From the NCBI RefSeq assembly GCF_015223435.1, contig NZ_VHKO01000002.1, positions 62,001 through 126,000 of the forward strand: a stretch of DNA of 64,000 bases, given 5' to 3'. The position numbers were made by a program, and so were the translations under genes. The notes under the pieces are model-generated. The model was not told where the DNA came from, did not search any database, and was given only the letters and a program-made list of their open reading frames with translations. Of this stretch, positions 8,988-18,132 are shown piece by piece (within the stretch, counting starts at the first letter, position 1; every line of letters starts with the position of its first letter). Origin of the DNA: Vibrio hibernica (GTDB lineage Bacteria > Pseudomonadota > Gammaproteobacteria > Enterobacterales > Vibrionaceae).

Positions 8988-10195
8988 TATAAAGCTCCTC
9001 CTTTTTCTTCTAATAACCTGTCTTCCAATAACTTATGTACCGTGAAAATATCTTTATCGCCACGACCAGAAAGGTTGACCACTAATAGTTGTTCTTTTTC
9101 CGGATCTTCGTAAGCCATCTTTAAGGCATAAGCAAGGGCATGAGAAGACTCAAGTGCAGGAATAATGCCTTCATGTAATGCAAGGTTTTGGAATGCATCC
9201 AGTGCTTCATCATCGGTGATAGAAACATATTGTGCGCGACCAGTAGCATTTAGGTGTGCGTGTTGTGGGCCAACCGATGGGAAATCTAACCCTGCGGAAA
9301 CAGAATAAGATTCTTCAATTTGACCAAAGTTGTCTTGCATTAACGGTGATTTCATACCAAAGAAAATCCCAGTTTTACCATGTTTAAGTGGTGCACCATG
9401 TTGGTTCGTATCGATACCTAAACCCGCCGGTTCAACACCGATTAAACCAACTTCTGTATCCGGAATGAAATCAGCAAACATACCGATGGCATTAGAACCG
9501 CCACCAACACAAGCAATGACAGCATCTGGCAGACGGCCTTCACGTGCAAGAATTTGATTTTTGGTTTCTTCACCGATCATGCGCTGGAATTCACGCACTA
9601 TGGTTGGGAATGGATGAGGACCTGCGGCTGTACCTAAAAGGTAATGGGCATCTTCATAAGTGGCGGACCAGTCACGCAACGCTTCATTGCATGCATCTTT
9701 TAAGGTGGCTGAACCTGAATGGACTGGAATAACTTCCGCACCCATTAATTTCATGCGGAAGACGTTAGGGCTTTGACGTTCAACATCTTTTGCTCCCATG
9801 TAGACGCGACATTTTAAATCGAGTAATGCACAAGCTAATGCAGTTGCAACGCCATGCTGCCCAGCGCCAGTTTCCGCTATGATTTCTTTTTTACCCATAC
9901 GTTTAGCGAGAAGGGCTTGACCTAATACTTGGTTGGTTTTGTGTGCACCGCCATGAAGTAAATCTTCACGTTTCAAGTACAATTTCGTTTTTGTACCTTT
10001 TGTCATATTACGGCATAAAGTCAATGCAGTCGGGCGACCTGCATATTCTTGTAATAATCCCATGAACTCGGCTTGGAACTCATCATCTTCTTGTGCGTCA
10101 ATAAACGCTTGCTCAAGTTGATCAAGTGCTGGCACTAAAATTTGAGGTACATATTGACCACCAAACTCACCAAAATACGGGTCTAACTTAGGCAT
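8987..10195 (-). CDS. trpB: Tryptophan synthase beta subunit
   Basis: PLP enzyme that condenses indole with L-serine to form tryptophan. The PLP lysine lies in [18 protein letters not shown], the phosphate-binding loop is [12 protein letters not shown], and the C-terminal SGRGDKD is present. The start is placed at the ATG at 10195 (402 residues, [17 protein letters not shown]), which matches the family N-terminus and has AGGAT 7 bases upstream; 13 further in-frame codons upstream do not resemble the family. It overlaps trpA by one base. Confidence 0.98.
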   Translation of the reverse strand: MPKLDPYFGEFGGQYVPQILVPALDQLEQAFIDAQEDDEFQAEFMGLLQEYAGRPTALTLCRNMTKGTKTKLYLKREDLLHGGAHKTNQVLGQALLAKRMGKKEIIAETGAGQHGVATALACALLDLKCRVYMGAKDVERQSPNVFRMKLMGAEVIPVHSGSATLKDACNEALRDWSATYEDAHYLLGTAAGPHPFPTIVREFQRMIGEETKNQILAREGRLPDAVIACVGGGSNAIGMFADFIPDTEVGLIGVEPAGLGIDTNQHGAPLKHGKTGIFFGMKSPLMQDNFGQIEESYSVSAGLDFPSVGPQHAHLNATGRAQYVSITDDEALDAFQNLALHEGIIPALESSHALAYALKMAYEDPEKEQLLVVNLSGRGDKDIFTVHKLLEDRLLEEKGGAL

Positions 10196-10246
10196 ACAAT
10201 AATCCTTTCTGTTGGCGATTAACGATGACATCAATCGCTAAATAAT

Positions 10247-11698
10247 CTAATAATTTCTTAATGCTTTAAACGCAGCGTCTAATTTGGCTGGATCTTTCTT
10301 GCCCGGTTCGAATTCGACTCCTGAGTTCAAATCCAACCCAATACAGCCGAGTTGCCCGGCTTCTACGATATTATCTGGGGACAAACCGCCAGCGAGCATA
10401 ATGCGGGCGCGGTGACTGGTGGATGTTTCACCTGTACCAGTACGTGAATATTCTTCTAATAAATTCCAATCAAAACTCATTCCGGTTCCTCCTGATTGAT
10501 TTCCTACTTGAGCATCGAGCAAATGTTTGTCGACATGTTTTTCAAGTAGGGTGGGTAGCGTATTACTCACGCCATAAGCTTTCCAGATTTTGATGCTTTT
10601 TGGCAACAAAGAACGCAATTTAGTTATGTCGGCTTGTGTTTCATTACCGTGTAATTGCACTGCTGCCAAACCTAACTGATTCGCAATTTGAGCAATTTCA
10701 TCGAGAGAGTGACTTTGCAATGATTTATTTTTAACCAGCTGATTTTTCAACGAGCCAAGATTTTGAAATACACCAACATAATGAAGAGGTGCACCGCTCA
10801 TGATTAAACGTGCCGTTTCAATATCGACACAACGTTTAGAGTGCTTAACAAAAATAAGCCCACCATACACACTACCAGCTTGATAAGCGTGGTTGGCATC
10901 GTCAGGGTGAGTGAGACCACAGACCTTATTTTCACCCAACAACACGCGGCGTACCGCCAGTTCTAAATTGTCTTCTGACATTAACGAACTACCAATTAAA
11001 AATCCATTAGCATAATGTGATAATTCTTTTACTTGTTGGTGGTTATGAATGCCTGATTCTGAAATAACAATAGTGCCTTTTGGCAAGCGCGGAGCTAATT
11101 CTTTGGTTCGTTTAAGTGTTATGGATAAATCACGCAAGTTACGATTATTAATTCCAACGACGGGTGCTTTTAATTCGATGGCTCGCTCAAGCTCTTCTTC
11201 ATTACTGATTTCGGTCAGGTAACCAAGGTTTAAGCTGGTGGCAACGTTGGCAAGGTGTCGATATTCATCATCATTGAGCACGGAAAGCATCAGTAAAATT
11301 GCATCAGCTTGATAATGACGAGCTAAATACACTTGGTATTCGTCAATCATGAAATCTTTGCAGATCACAGGCTGTGTCACTTGATTACGTACTTGAGGGA
11401 TGAATTCAAAATCCCCTTGGAAATATTTACTGTCTGTAAGCACAGAGATGGCGCTGGCATGATTTGCATATACTGAGGCAATGTAATCGAGGTCAAAGTC
11501 ATCACGGATCAAACCTTTAGAGGGTGAGGCCTTCTTACACTCTAAAATAAACTCAGTTTTACCTGTGTTTAAGGCATCGAAAAAGCTGCGATCGCTGGGT
11601 GTTAATTGTTGTTTAAAGCTTTCAAGAGGTTGTTGTATTTTACGCTCTTCGACCCAGAGTCGCTTGTCGGCCACTATTTGTGCTAATACGGTTTCCAT
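10247..11698 (-). CDS. trpCF: Bifunctional indole-3-glycerol-phosphate synthase / phosphoribosylanthranilate isomerase
   Basis: A fused two-barrel enzyme of 483 residues. Residues 1 to about 255 are TrpC (ILECKKASPSKG with the catalytic Lys, CKDFMIDEYQVYLAR, ESGIHNHQQV, GSSLM) and residues from about 256 are TrpF (VCGLTHPDDA with the catalytic Cys, VQLHGNE, GGTGMSFDW, GLDLNSGVE). They catalyse the isomerisation of phosphoribosylanthranilate and closure to indole-3-glycerol phosphate. The fusion is the enteric and Vibrio arrangement. It lies 20 bases after trpD. Confidence 0.98.
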   Translation of the reverse strand: METVLAQIVADKRLWVEERKIQQPLESFKQQLTPSDRSFFDALNTGKTEFILECKKASPSKGLIRDDFDLDYIASVYANHASAISVLTDSKYFQGDFEFIPQVRNQVTQPVICKDFMIDEYQVYLARHYQADAILLMLSVLNDDEYRHLANVATSLNLGYLTEISNEEELERAIELKAPVVGINNRNLRDLSITLKRTKELAPRLPKGTIVISESGIHNHQQVKELSHYANGFLIGSSLMSEDNLELAVRRVLLGENKVCGLTHPDDANHAYQAGSVYGGLIFVKHSKRCVDIETARLIMSGAPLHYVGVFQNLGSLKNQLVKNKSLQSHSLDEIAQIANQLGLAAVQLHGNETQADITKLRSLLPKSIKIWKAYGVSNTLPTLLEKHVDKHLLDAQVGNQSGGTGMSFDWNLLEEYSRTGTGETSTSHRARIMLAGGLSPDNIVEAGQLGCIGLDLNSGVEFEPGKKDPAKLDAAFKALRNY

Positions 11699-11718
11699 TA
11701 TTAATCCTTTTAAATCTG

Positions 11719-12717
11719 CTAACCGCGAGCGGCGAGTTGGGTCACAAGTTGATACGCTTTACCTGAGTTCATTGCCTCAATCGCTTGTTGAGTATTGGCT
11801 TTTAAATCTTCTTGACCAAATAAACGCAATAATAAGGCTACGTTAACCGCGACGGCAGAAACTTGTGCTTCAGTGCCTTTTCCATTCAATATTTTGGTGA
11901 TGATGTCGCGATTTTCAGCTGGTTCTCCACCTTTAATTGCTTCTAGCGGGTGAATTTGTACGCCAAAATCCTCAGGCGTTAAAGTGTATTCAATGATTTC
12001 ACCGTTGATGATCTCATTAACTAACGTTGAACCATGAATCGCCACTTCATCTAAACCACTGCCGTGAACGACGGCTGCGCGTTTTAACCCCATGAGTGCT
12101 AATGTTTTCGCAATAGGGTGAACCAATGACTCATCATAAACACCCATTAATTGTATATTAGGGCGAGCTGGATTAATTAAAGGGCCAAGTAGATTAAATA
12201 TGGTGCGAGTCTTCATTGCTTGACGAACCGGCATTGCGTGACGAACACCACCGTGATATTGCGGTGCGAATAAGAATGCGACGCCAATTTCATCGATTGC
12301 CGTTTTGGTGTCTGCTGGGCTCATCGCGAGATTAATGCCAAATGAATCAAGAAGATCGGACGAACCAGATTTGCTGGATACACCACGGTTGCCATGTTTT
12401 GCTATTCTTACCCCACAAGCGGCAGCAACAAATGCTGCGGTGGTTGAAATATTAATGGTATTCGAGCCATCGCCGCCAGTACCGACGATATCGGCAAAGT
12501 CACCTTCAATGACTGGGAAGGAAGATGCATTTGCTAATAGCGCATTGGCAGCGCCTGTAATTTCTTCCGAGGTTTCACCTTTAATTTTTAATGCCGTTAA
12601 TACCGAACCGAGTAAAATAGGGTCCATTTCACCTTTAATGATGGTATCGAATAATTGATGGCTTTCGTTTTCAGTTAAATTAGTTTGTGCGTATAACTTA
12701 TTAATGATGTCTTGCAT
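11719..12717 (-). CDS. trpD: Anthranilate phosphoribosyltransferase
   Basis: Transfers the phosphoribosyl group of PRPP to anthranilate, the second step of tryptophan synthesis. The 332 residues are a stand-alone TrpD without a fused glutaminase. The PRPP/Mg-binding motif GTGGDGSNTINIST is near residue 82; KHGNRGVSSKSGSSD, the anthranilate-site HGSGLDE and the family block FNLLGPLINPARP are present. It is followed by trpCF after 20 bases; trpG precedes it with a 55-base gap. Confidence 0.98.
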   Translation of the reverse strand: MQDIINKLYAQTNLTENESHQLFDTIIKGEMDPILLGSVLTALKIKGETSEEITGAANALLANASSFPVIEGDFADIVGTGGDGSNTINISTTAAFVAAACGVRIAKHGNRGVSSKSGSSDLLDSFGINLAMSPADTKTAIDEIGVAFLFAPQYHGGVRHAMPVRQAMKTRTIFNLLGPLINPARPNIQLMGVYDESLVHPIAKTLALMGLKRAAVVHGSGLDEVAIHGSTLVNEIINGEIIEYTLTPEDFGVQIHPLEAIKGGEPAENRDIITKILNGKGTEAQVSAVAVNVALLLRLFGQEDLKANTQQAIEAMNSGKAYQLVTQLAARG

Positions 12718-12772
12718 AAAATTGTGTCCTTGAAATTTTTTATTCGGTGCTCATTGATTATTATTTTTAGTT

Positions 12773-13354
12773 TTATTTTTCGAGCGCCCAGTTGATGGTG
12801 TTCTCTAGCAAGGTGGCTCCATAAGTTGTCATTATGGATTCTGGATGAAATTGAAAACCACACACTTTATGCTTTTCTTCGACCACGGACATGACCAAAC
12901 CATTCACTTCTGATGTAACGGTTAATTGTTCACTGACATGTGTTGCAACTAATGAATGGTAGCGTGCGATAGCAAAAGGAGATGGCAAGCCTTGGTACGT
13001 TGGATGATTGTCATGCACCATCATTGATACTTTCCCATGAATGATTTCACCCGCGCCTGCGACCGTACCGCCATAAGCTTCAACAATGGCTTGATGCCCT
13101 AAGCAAATACCAATCATTGGCACTTTACCTTTTAAACGCTGGATGAGATCGGGCATACAACCAGCTTTACTTGGCTCACCAGGGCCAGGGGATAACACCA
13201 CAATAGGGTTCTCAAGCTCGTTTATTGCTATTTCAATGATTTGAGCGGCGATGTTGTTTCTATAAATAGTGACACTGTGACCTAAGCTGCGGAATTGATC
13301 TACGAGGTTGTAGGTGAATGAGTCAAAATTATCGACAAATACGATATTAGCCAT
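12773..13354 (-). CDS. trpG: Anthranilate synthase component II (glutamine amidotransferase)
   Basis: Class I glutamine amidotransferase that provides ammonia to TrpE. It has 193 residues: N-terminal IVFVDNFDSFTYNLVDQFR, oxyanion motif SPGPGEPS, nucleophilic Cys in MIGICLGHQAIVEAYGG, and the His-Glu dyad in FQFHPESIMT. The ATG at 13354 has AAGGTGA upstream and matches the family start; the in-frame codons further upstream overlap the trpE end and are not family-like. It lies 10 bases after trpE. It is not fused to trpD, unlike in E. coli. Confidence 0.97.
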   Translation of the reverse strand: MANIVFVDNFDSFTYNLVDQFRSLGHSVTIYRNNIAAQIIEIAINELENPIVVLSPGPGEPSKAGCMPDLIQRLKGKVPMIGICLGHQAIVEAYGGTVAGAGEIIHGKVSMMVHDNHPTYQGLPSPFAIARYHSLVATHVSEQLTVTSEVNGLVMSVVEEKHKVCGFQFHPESIMTTYGATLLENTINWALEK

Positions 13355-13364
13355 TTTAGTCACC

Positions 13365-14987
13365 TTATCCTTGGTTGATTTTATTAAGAGGAGATTGATG
13401 CGCAGATTGGATTGCACTGATACAGGCTTGCGCTTTACCACGAGTTTCATCGGCTTCTGATTGTGGATCAGAATCAAAGACCACGCCTGCGCCTGCTTGA
13501 ACGGTAGCAATACCATTTTCAACATAAGCTGAACGGATCACGATACAAGTATCTAAGTCGCCTTCGCCCGTTAAGTAACCGACAGCACCGCCATAAGTAC
13601 CACGTCGCTGTTGCTCAACATCTCTAATCAATTGCATTGCACGAATCTTAGGAGCGCCAGTTAATGTGCCCATATTCATTGTGGCCTGATAAGCGTGTAG
13701 AGCATCTAAATCGTGACGTAATTCACCCACAACACGAGACACCAAGTGCATAACGTGGCTATAGCGATCAACTTTCAGTAAATCTGCAACATGACGAGAT
13801 CCTGCTGTGGATATTCTTGCGACATCATTACGAGCTAAATCGACAAGCATCATGTGCTCTGCATTTTCTTTTGTGTCGCTGCGAAGCTCTAATTCAATGC
13901 GGCTGTCTAAATCAAAGTTGATACTGCCATCGATATTTTTTCCTCGGCGGCGCGTTCCTGCAATCGGGTAAATTTCGACCTGCTCGGTTTGGGCATCATA
14001 TTTAAGTGCGCTTTCCGGTGATGCGCCAAATAATGTAAACAATTCATCTTTCATGTAAAACATGTATGGGCTTGGATTACTGTATTTGAGTGCTTTATAC
14101 GCGGCTAAAGGTGATGGGCACGGAAGCGTAAAGCGTCGAGAGGGAACCACTTGGAAAACATCGCCTTTGATGACGTTTTGTTTCAAATTTTGGACAATTT
14201 GGCAAAAATCTTCGTCGTTGATGTTGGTGTTAACCGACATATCTTCGACAACCGTAGCGGCTGGAAGTGGTGCGACATCAGTACAATGCTCACGGATATC
14301 GTGTAATCGTTGTTGCAATTGTTCTTTCGTCGCTTGGTTTGCATTAAAAGCACTGGCTTGTACATGACATTGTTTTGTTTGATGATCAAACACCATCAGT
14401 GTTTCTGCGACATAAAATACATAGTCTGGACAGTTATCAATGCTTTTCACATCACCTAGTGATTCAAAATTTGCGACTAAATCGTAGGCAAATAATCCAC
14501 CGATGAAAATGGCATGCTTATCTTTACCTTCGATATCAAAGCTATGCTGGATCAGACGAAGGGCATCAAAGCTAGACGCTTCACGTAAACGGCTGTCTTC
14601 ATCTAATAATTCATTGGGCGCTAAAAATGTCAGCTCAATTTGGTTATCACTTATTTGCGTTAATATTTGTGAGTTAATATTACTTTTGACGGCCTGCAGA
14701 AGTTGTTGACCATTATGAGTTTTGGCTGTCAGAGTGACTTGGTGTCCACAACACTCAATACGAACGGCGGCATCAACTAATAGTAAACTTTTTAAATTTT
14801 CTTTTGAGCTGATTTCTGCACTTTCAAGTAATAGGCTGTTTTGATCATCTTGTTCTTGATGTGCATTGACACACAACGCATTAAATACTTGAGTGGGATC
14901 GTCAAGATAAGGGGCTTCTAGCTGAAAGACATCAATTGGATGCTTTTTTTCTATCATTGAATTGTGGATTTGTGCTGCCTTATTCAT
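13365..14987 (-). CDS. trpE: Anthranilate synthase component I
   Basis: Converts chorismate and ammonia to anthranilate and is the committed, feedback-controlled enzyme of the pathway. It has 540 residues against the usual 520. The LLLES sequence at about 52-56 is the tryptophan feedback-site motif. The C-terminal chorismate-binding domain shows FQVVPSRRF, PSPYMFYM, PIAGTRRRG, MLVDLARND, GTLTGAPKIRAM and GAGVVFDSDPQSE. It is the first structural gene after the trpL leader and attenuator. The ATG at 14987 is used. Confidence 0.98.
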   Translation of the reverse strand: MNKAAQIHNSMIEKKHPIDVFQLEAPYLDDPTQVFNALCVNAHQEQDDQNSLLLESAEISSKENLKSLLLVDAAVRIECCGHQVTLTAKTHNGQQLLQAVKSNINSQILTQISDNQIELTFLAPNELLDEDSRLREASSFDALRLIQHSFDIEGKDKHAIFIGGLFAYDLVANFESLGDVKSIDNCPDYVFYVAETLMVFDHQTKQCHVQASAFNANQATKEQLQQRLHDIREHCTDVAPLPAATVVEDMSVNTNINDEDFCQIVQNLKQNVIKGDVFQVVPSRRFTLPCPSPLAAYKALKYSNPSPYMFYMKDELFTLFGASPESALKYDAQTEQVEIYPIAGTRRRGKNIDGSINFDLDSRIELELRSDTKENAEHMMLVDLARNDVARISTAGSRHVADLLKVDRYSHVMHLVSRVVGELRHDLDALHAYQATMNMGTLTGAPKIRAMQLIRDVEQQRRGTYGGAVGYLTGEGDLDTCIVIRSAYVENGIATVQAGAGVVFDSDPQSEADETRGKAQACISAIQSAHQSPLNKINQG

Positions 14988-15090
14988 AAGACGTCCTTTA
15001 AACTTAAATTATCATTCCATTTGTTTTCATTCTGTTATAAAGCGATGCGTATAAAAATGAAAACGTTTAATTGGGGTTGCTTATATGCAG

Positions 15091-15121
15091 ATATTAAAAA
15101 ACCCGCATGAAGAGCGGGCTT
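15091..15121 (-). terminator. trp attenuator (leader terminator hairpin)
   Basis: On the minus strand the leader RNA forms AGCCCGC / GCGGGTT (one G-U pair) with a 7-base loop followed by six T. It lies between trpL and trpE. Upstream, CACTCGTT within the leader coding region can pair with AACGA-GA-GTG (1:2 hairpin), and GAGAG of that segment can pair with CTCTT of the terminator loop (2:3), which fits the classical attenuation scheme. Confidence 0.85.
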
Positions 15122-15151
15122 TACATCCTAATGATGAAAATCACACTCTCG

Positions 15152-15271
15152 TTATGATGAGATCAAGTGCCAAGTAAGCCAACGAGTGAGTAAAGTCGAT
15201 AAGGAAACCACATAAAGCGGTTTTTTGTGGTAACGATGAATGTTAGAATCTTGTGATAATGATGAAAACAT
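15152..15271 (-). CDS. trpL: trp operon leader peptide TrpL
   Basis: A 39-codon reading frame with an excellent ribosome-binding site (GGAGG, 8 bases before the ATG at 15271). The peptide starts MFSSLSQDSN and ends TRWLTWHLISS, with Trp codons at positions 31 and 34. Ribosome stalling at these codons when charged tRNA-Trp is scarce would favour the antiterminator and allow trpEGDCFBA transcription. Position, the Trp pair, the pairing segments and the terminator downstream all fit. The two Trp codons are separated by two others rather than adjacent. Confidence 0.88.
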   Translation of the reverse strand: MFSSLSQDSNIHRYHKKPLYVVSLSTLLTRWLTWHLISS

Positions 15272-15306
15272 AAATCAAACCTCCGAAATTGACCTTAAGA
15301 ACTTGT

Positions 15307-15340
15307 GTACTAGTAAACTAGTTTATTGTTTTTAGGTCAA
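15307..15340 (-). promoter_or_regulatory. trp promoter with TrpR operator
   Basis: Reading on the minus strand, -35 TTGACC (15340-15335) and -10 TTTACT (15317-15312) are spaced by 17 bases. The -10 lies inside the palindrome AAACTAGTTTACTAGTAC (15307-15324), which nearly equals the E. coli trp operator, so TrpR would occlude RNA polymerase when tryptophan is abundant. The leader peptide starts 36 bases downstream of the operator. Confidence 0.9.
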
Positions 15341-15370
15341 GCCTTTTTTCGATTAAATTGAGTACCTCTG

Positions 15371-16255
15371 ATGCGAATAGATTTGCATAGCCATACAACT
15401 TGTTCTGATGGGCGTTTTTCTACTGTGCAATTACTGGATCGCGCCGTCGAGTTCAAGATTGATGTGTTGGCGATCACCGATCATGACAGTGTAGATGCGA
15501 TTAATGATGCTAAGGAATATATAAAAGCAGAATCATTACCGGTTCATCTAATCAATGGGATTGAGTTTTCGACGGTTTGGCAAAATAAAGATATTCATAT
15601 TGTCGGATTAAATATTGATATCGAAAATACAGATCTACAACAATTAATTAAAGAACAAAAACAGCGCCGAATTGCACGTTCAGAGTTGATGGCTGAGCGT
15701 TTGGCTAAGCATACGCGTGAAGGTGTTTTAGATGAAGTAAAAGCGATTGCCGGTGATGCCTCTATTACGCGAGCCCATTTTGCTAAATGGTTAGTCGATA
15801 ATGGTTATGCAAAAACGATGCAGATGGTTTTTAAAAAATACCTTACTCGCAATAACCCTGGTTATGTACCGCCTTCATGGTGCTCAATGAGTGATGCAGT
15901 CAATGCTATTCATGCTGCGGGAGGCAAAGCCGTTTTGGCGCACCCAGCTCGTTATCAATTGACAGCAAAATGGTTAAAGCGTTTACTTGCTGCATTCGTA
16001 GAAGCTGGTGGCGATGCAATGGAAGTTGCTCAACCGCAGCAAGCTCCGCAAGAGCGCCGTACTTTGGCCGATTATGCAATAGAATATAATTTATTAGCCT
16101 CACAAGGTTCGGATTTTCACTATCCTTCTCCATGGATGGAGTTAGGTCGAAATTTATGGTTGCCTGCAGGTGTAGAGCCTGTTTGGAAGGATTGGCAATC
16201 AATCGCACATATACCCATTTCTGGTGGTTATTCGATAGAAGAAATCTCTCTTTAG
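15371..16255 (+). CDS. rnm: RNase AM, PHP-domain 5'-3' exoribonuclease (YciV/TrpH)
   Basis: PHP-type metal-dependent phosphoesterase; the E. coli homologue trims 5' ends of 23S, 16S and 5S rRNA and degrades short RNA and 3',5'-bisphosphonucleotides. It has 294 residues. The metal-ligand motifs are [11 protein letters not shown] at the start, ITDHDS near residue 40, NGIEFS near 63, AVLAHPAR near 193 and GSDFHYP near 255. It diverges from the trp operon with its start 47 bases from the trp operator, the same arrangement as in E. coli. Confidence 0.93.
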   Translation: MRIDLHSHTTCSDGRFSTVQLLDRAVEFKIDVLAITDHDSVDAINDAKEYIKAESLPVHLINGIEFSTVWQNKDIHIVGLNIDIENTDLQQLIKEQKQRRIARSELMAERLAKHTREGVLDEVKAIAGDASITRAHFAKWLVDNGYAKTMQMVFKKYLTRNNPGYVPPSWCSMSDAVNAIHAAGGKAVLAHPARYQLTAKWLKRLLAAFVEAGGDAMEVAQPQQAPQERRTLADYAIEYNLLASQGSDFHYPSPWMELGRNLWLPAGVEPVWKDWQSIAHIPISGGYSIEEISL

Positions 16256-16379
16256 AGTAAAGGTCAATTCGATTGGAACTCAGATAAATTGCTGTTATAG
16301 CTATGCGATAAACATAATAAACAACGCTATAATTCAATTAAACAGGGTAGGTCAATCATAGACTCAGTTAGGAGTAGTA

Positions 16380-17000
16380 ATGAGCCAATTTTTTTATTTA
16401 CACCCAGATAATCCTCAAGCCCGCTTAATCAATCAAGCAGTCGCCATTATTCGTAATGGTGGCGTTATCGTTTATCCAACCGATTCAGGTTATGCGCTAG
16501 GTTGTCAGCTAGAAAATAAAAATGCTTTAGAGCGTATTTGCCATATTCGTAAGCTGGATGATAAGCACAACTTCACTTTGTTGTGTCGCGATTTGTCTGA
16601 GCTTTCTTTGTATGCCCGAATTGACAATACTGCCTTTCGCTTATTGAAAAATAATACACCAGGGGCCTACACCTTTATATTTAAAGGAACTAAGGAAGTG
16701 CCGCGTCGTTTGATGAATGCAAAGCGAAAAACCATTGGTATCCGTGTTCCGGATAATAAAATCGCATTGGATTTACTCGAAGCGTTGGGCGAGCCTTTAA
16801 TGTCAACGACCTTAATATTGCCGGGTAATGATTATGCAGAATCCGATCCAGAAGATATTCGCGATAAATTAGAATATTCAGTTGATTTGATCATGAACGG
16901 CGGTTTCTTAGGTGAGCAACCCACGACCGTTATTGATTTTAGTGATGATGAGATGGTGATCGTTCGTAGAGGCGCTGGTGATCCAACCCCGTTTGAGTAA
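16380..17000 (+). CDS. yciO: YciO, TsaC/Sua5-family protein
   Basis: YrdC-fold protein of 206 residues, the same length as E. coli YciO. The family nucleotide- and RNA-binding face is visible as GGVIVYPTDSGYALGC, KLDDKHNFTLLCRDLSELS, PGAYTFIF and KTIGIRVPDN. TsaC/Sua5 proteins make threonylcarbamoyl-adenylate for tRNA t6A; YciO does not replace TsaC in E. coli and its role is unclear. GGAG lies 6 bases before the ATG. It follows rnm on the same strand after 124 bases. Confidence 0.92.
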   Translation: MSQFFYLHPDNPQARLINQAVAIIRNGGVIVYPTDSGYALGCQLENKNALERICHIRKLDDKHNFTLLCRDLSELSLYARIDNTAFRLLKNNTPGAYTFIFKGTKEVPRRLMNAKRKTIGIRVPDNKIALDLLEALGEPLMSTTLILPGNDYAESDPEDIRDKLEYSVDLIMNGGFLGEQPTTVIDFSDDEMVIVRRGAGDPTPFE

Positions 17001-17034
17001 TCAGTCCTAGATTTCTTATTGAAAGTAGTAAATC

Positions 17035-17083
17035 AAACCCATCATAAATTACTTGGTATAAGTAATTTATGATGGGTTTTTAT
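17035..17083. terminator. Long perfect hairpin terminator after yciO
   Basis: Perfect 20-bp arms starting AAACCCATCAT and ending ATGATGGGTTT surround the 5-base loop GGTAT, followed by a T-rich tail. It separates yciO from the convergent Tag-like gene. It is one of the longest perfect stems in the window. Confidence 0.88.
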
Positions 17084-17104
17084 ATTGTATATCGAGAGAT
17101 AGCG

Positions 17105-17803
17105 TTAAAGCACCTGATTATCACCACAACTAAAAGCAATAATTTGGCTTATTTCCGATTGGCTGCGTCCAGATTGTTGTTGCCAATAATTAAACGCTTT
17201 TTGCGCAGCTTGCATAGCTCGTTTTGTACCTCGGCCGCTATCTATTATACCTATATTTCGTAAATGTGACTCGACATCAGACGATAAAATAAAGGTATCA
17301 ACACCCATTTGACGTAAGGAATAAGGTCCAGTATTACCGCCTAATCGATTGCCGTTTTTTTTCAGGTATTCCCACAAGCCGATTATATTATCGGTCGGCC
17401 AATTCGCTACCATGTGTGAGAAAGATGGGTAATCAAATTGAGCTGAGTGGATCATCTGAGCATTAGTTGGAATCGACTTCACTTTGGTCAAATGTCTGAT
17501 AATGCTTGGATCTTGTGCTTTTTGTTCCCAAATTTCTTCCGGTAACATCATTAGTGGTTCAAGCTTGAAATTGAAAAATAGCTGTTCGAAATTAGGCCAT
17601 TTCTTTCTCACTACCTGCCAAGAAATCCCACACTGAAACACTTTCATGGTAAATGCGGCTAACCAACGATCGTCAGTAATTTGTTGTAATTCTGATGAGG
17701 AGAGCGGTTTACTGAGAAGTAATTCTAAATGTTGCTTTCCGCCTTTCCGCTCAGCGGCTCGTTGATAAATAGCATTAAAATGTTCAATGGTCATAAATAG
17801 CAT
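17105..17803 (-). CDS. DNA-3-methyladenine glycosylase I (Tag) family protein
   Basis: Probable base-excision-repair glycosylase of the HhH superfamily that removes 3-methyladenine. It has 232 residues, longer than Tag proper (about 190). Family features are WLAAFTMKVFQCGISWQVVRKKWPNF (about 48-73), where Tag proteins have the FQAGLSW type of motif, and a SLRQMGVDTFIL region near 160. The typical Tag zinc ligands are not obvious, so this is the divergent Tag-like subgroup with unproven activity. The start is uncertain between 17803 and the ATG three codons downstream. Confidence 0.75.
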   Translation of the reverse strand: MLFMTIEHFNAIYQRAAERKGGKQHLELLLSKPLSSSELQQITDDRWLAAFTMKVFQCGISWQVVRKKWPNFEQLFFNFKLEPLMMLPEEIWEQKAQDPSIIRHLTKVKSIPTNAQMIHSAQFDYPSFSHMVANWPTDNIIGLWEYLKKNGNRLGGNTGPYSLRQMGVDTFILSSDVESHLRNIGIIDSGRGTKRAMQAAQKAFNYWQQQSGRSQSEISQIIAFSCGDNQVL

Positions 17804-18132
17804 ATGGTTAGGAGTTGAACCTTGAGAATAACAAAATAAAGTAGCTAAAGGTAATGTGGCCTGATTTTATGTCGTAAAATTAATGTCAGTATGGCTCAAG
17901 TTTTTCAACTATATTGAATTATCAGACTCGCGAGTATTTGGTGGGAAATCATTCTATCTATGAGAGGTTTGATGTATACTCTGCTGCCTTTTCTTCAAGC
18001 TGAAGTATTATATTTTTGTGCTTAGGTAATAAAGAAGAGAAAAATTATTTTTAATTTATTGTTTTTATAAGATTAATGTCTTTTATTAAACAATAAAGAC
18101 GGCTGTGAAGTCGACAAACAAAAGGTCAATCA
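17804..18132. other. Divergent promoter region between the Tag-like gene and rluB
   Basis: This 329-base A+T-rich region carries no supported gene. A TATACT hexamer near 17974 is a possible -10 for rluB but has no convincing -35. No strong hairpin was seen. Confidence 0.45.

Noticed and set aside
8169-14987. Open frames of 60-120 codons on the plus strand within the trp operon
   Set aside because: They are antisense shadows of the trp genes with no ribosome-binding sites or family features.
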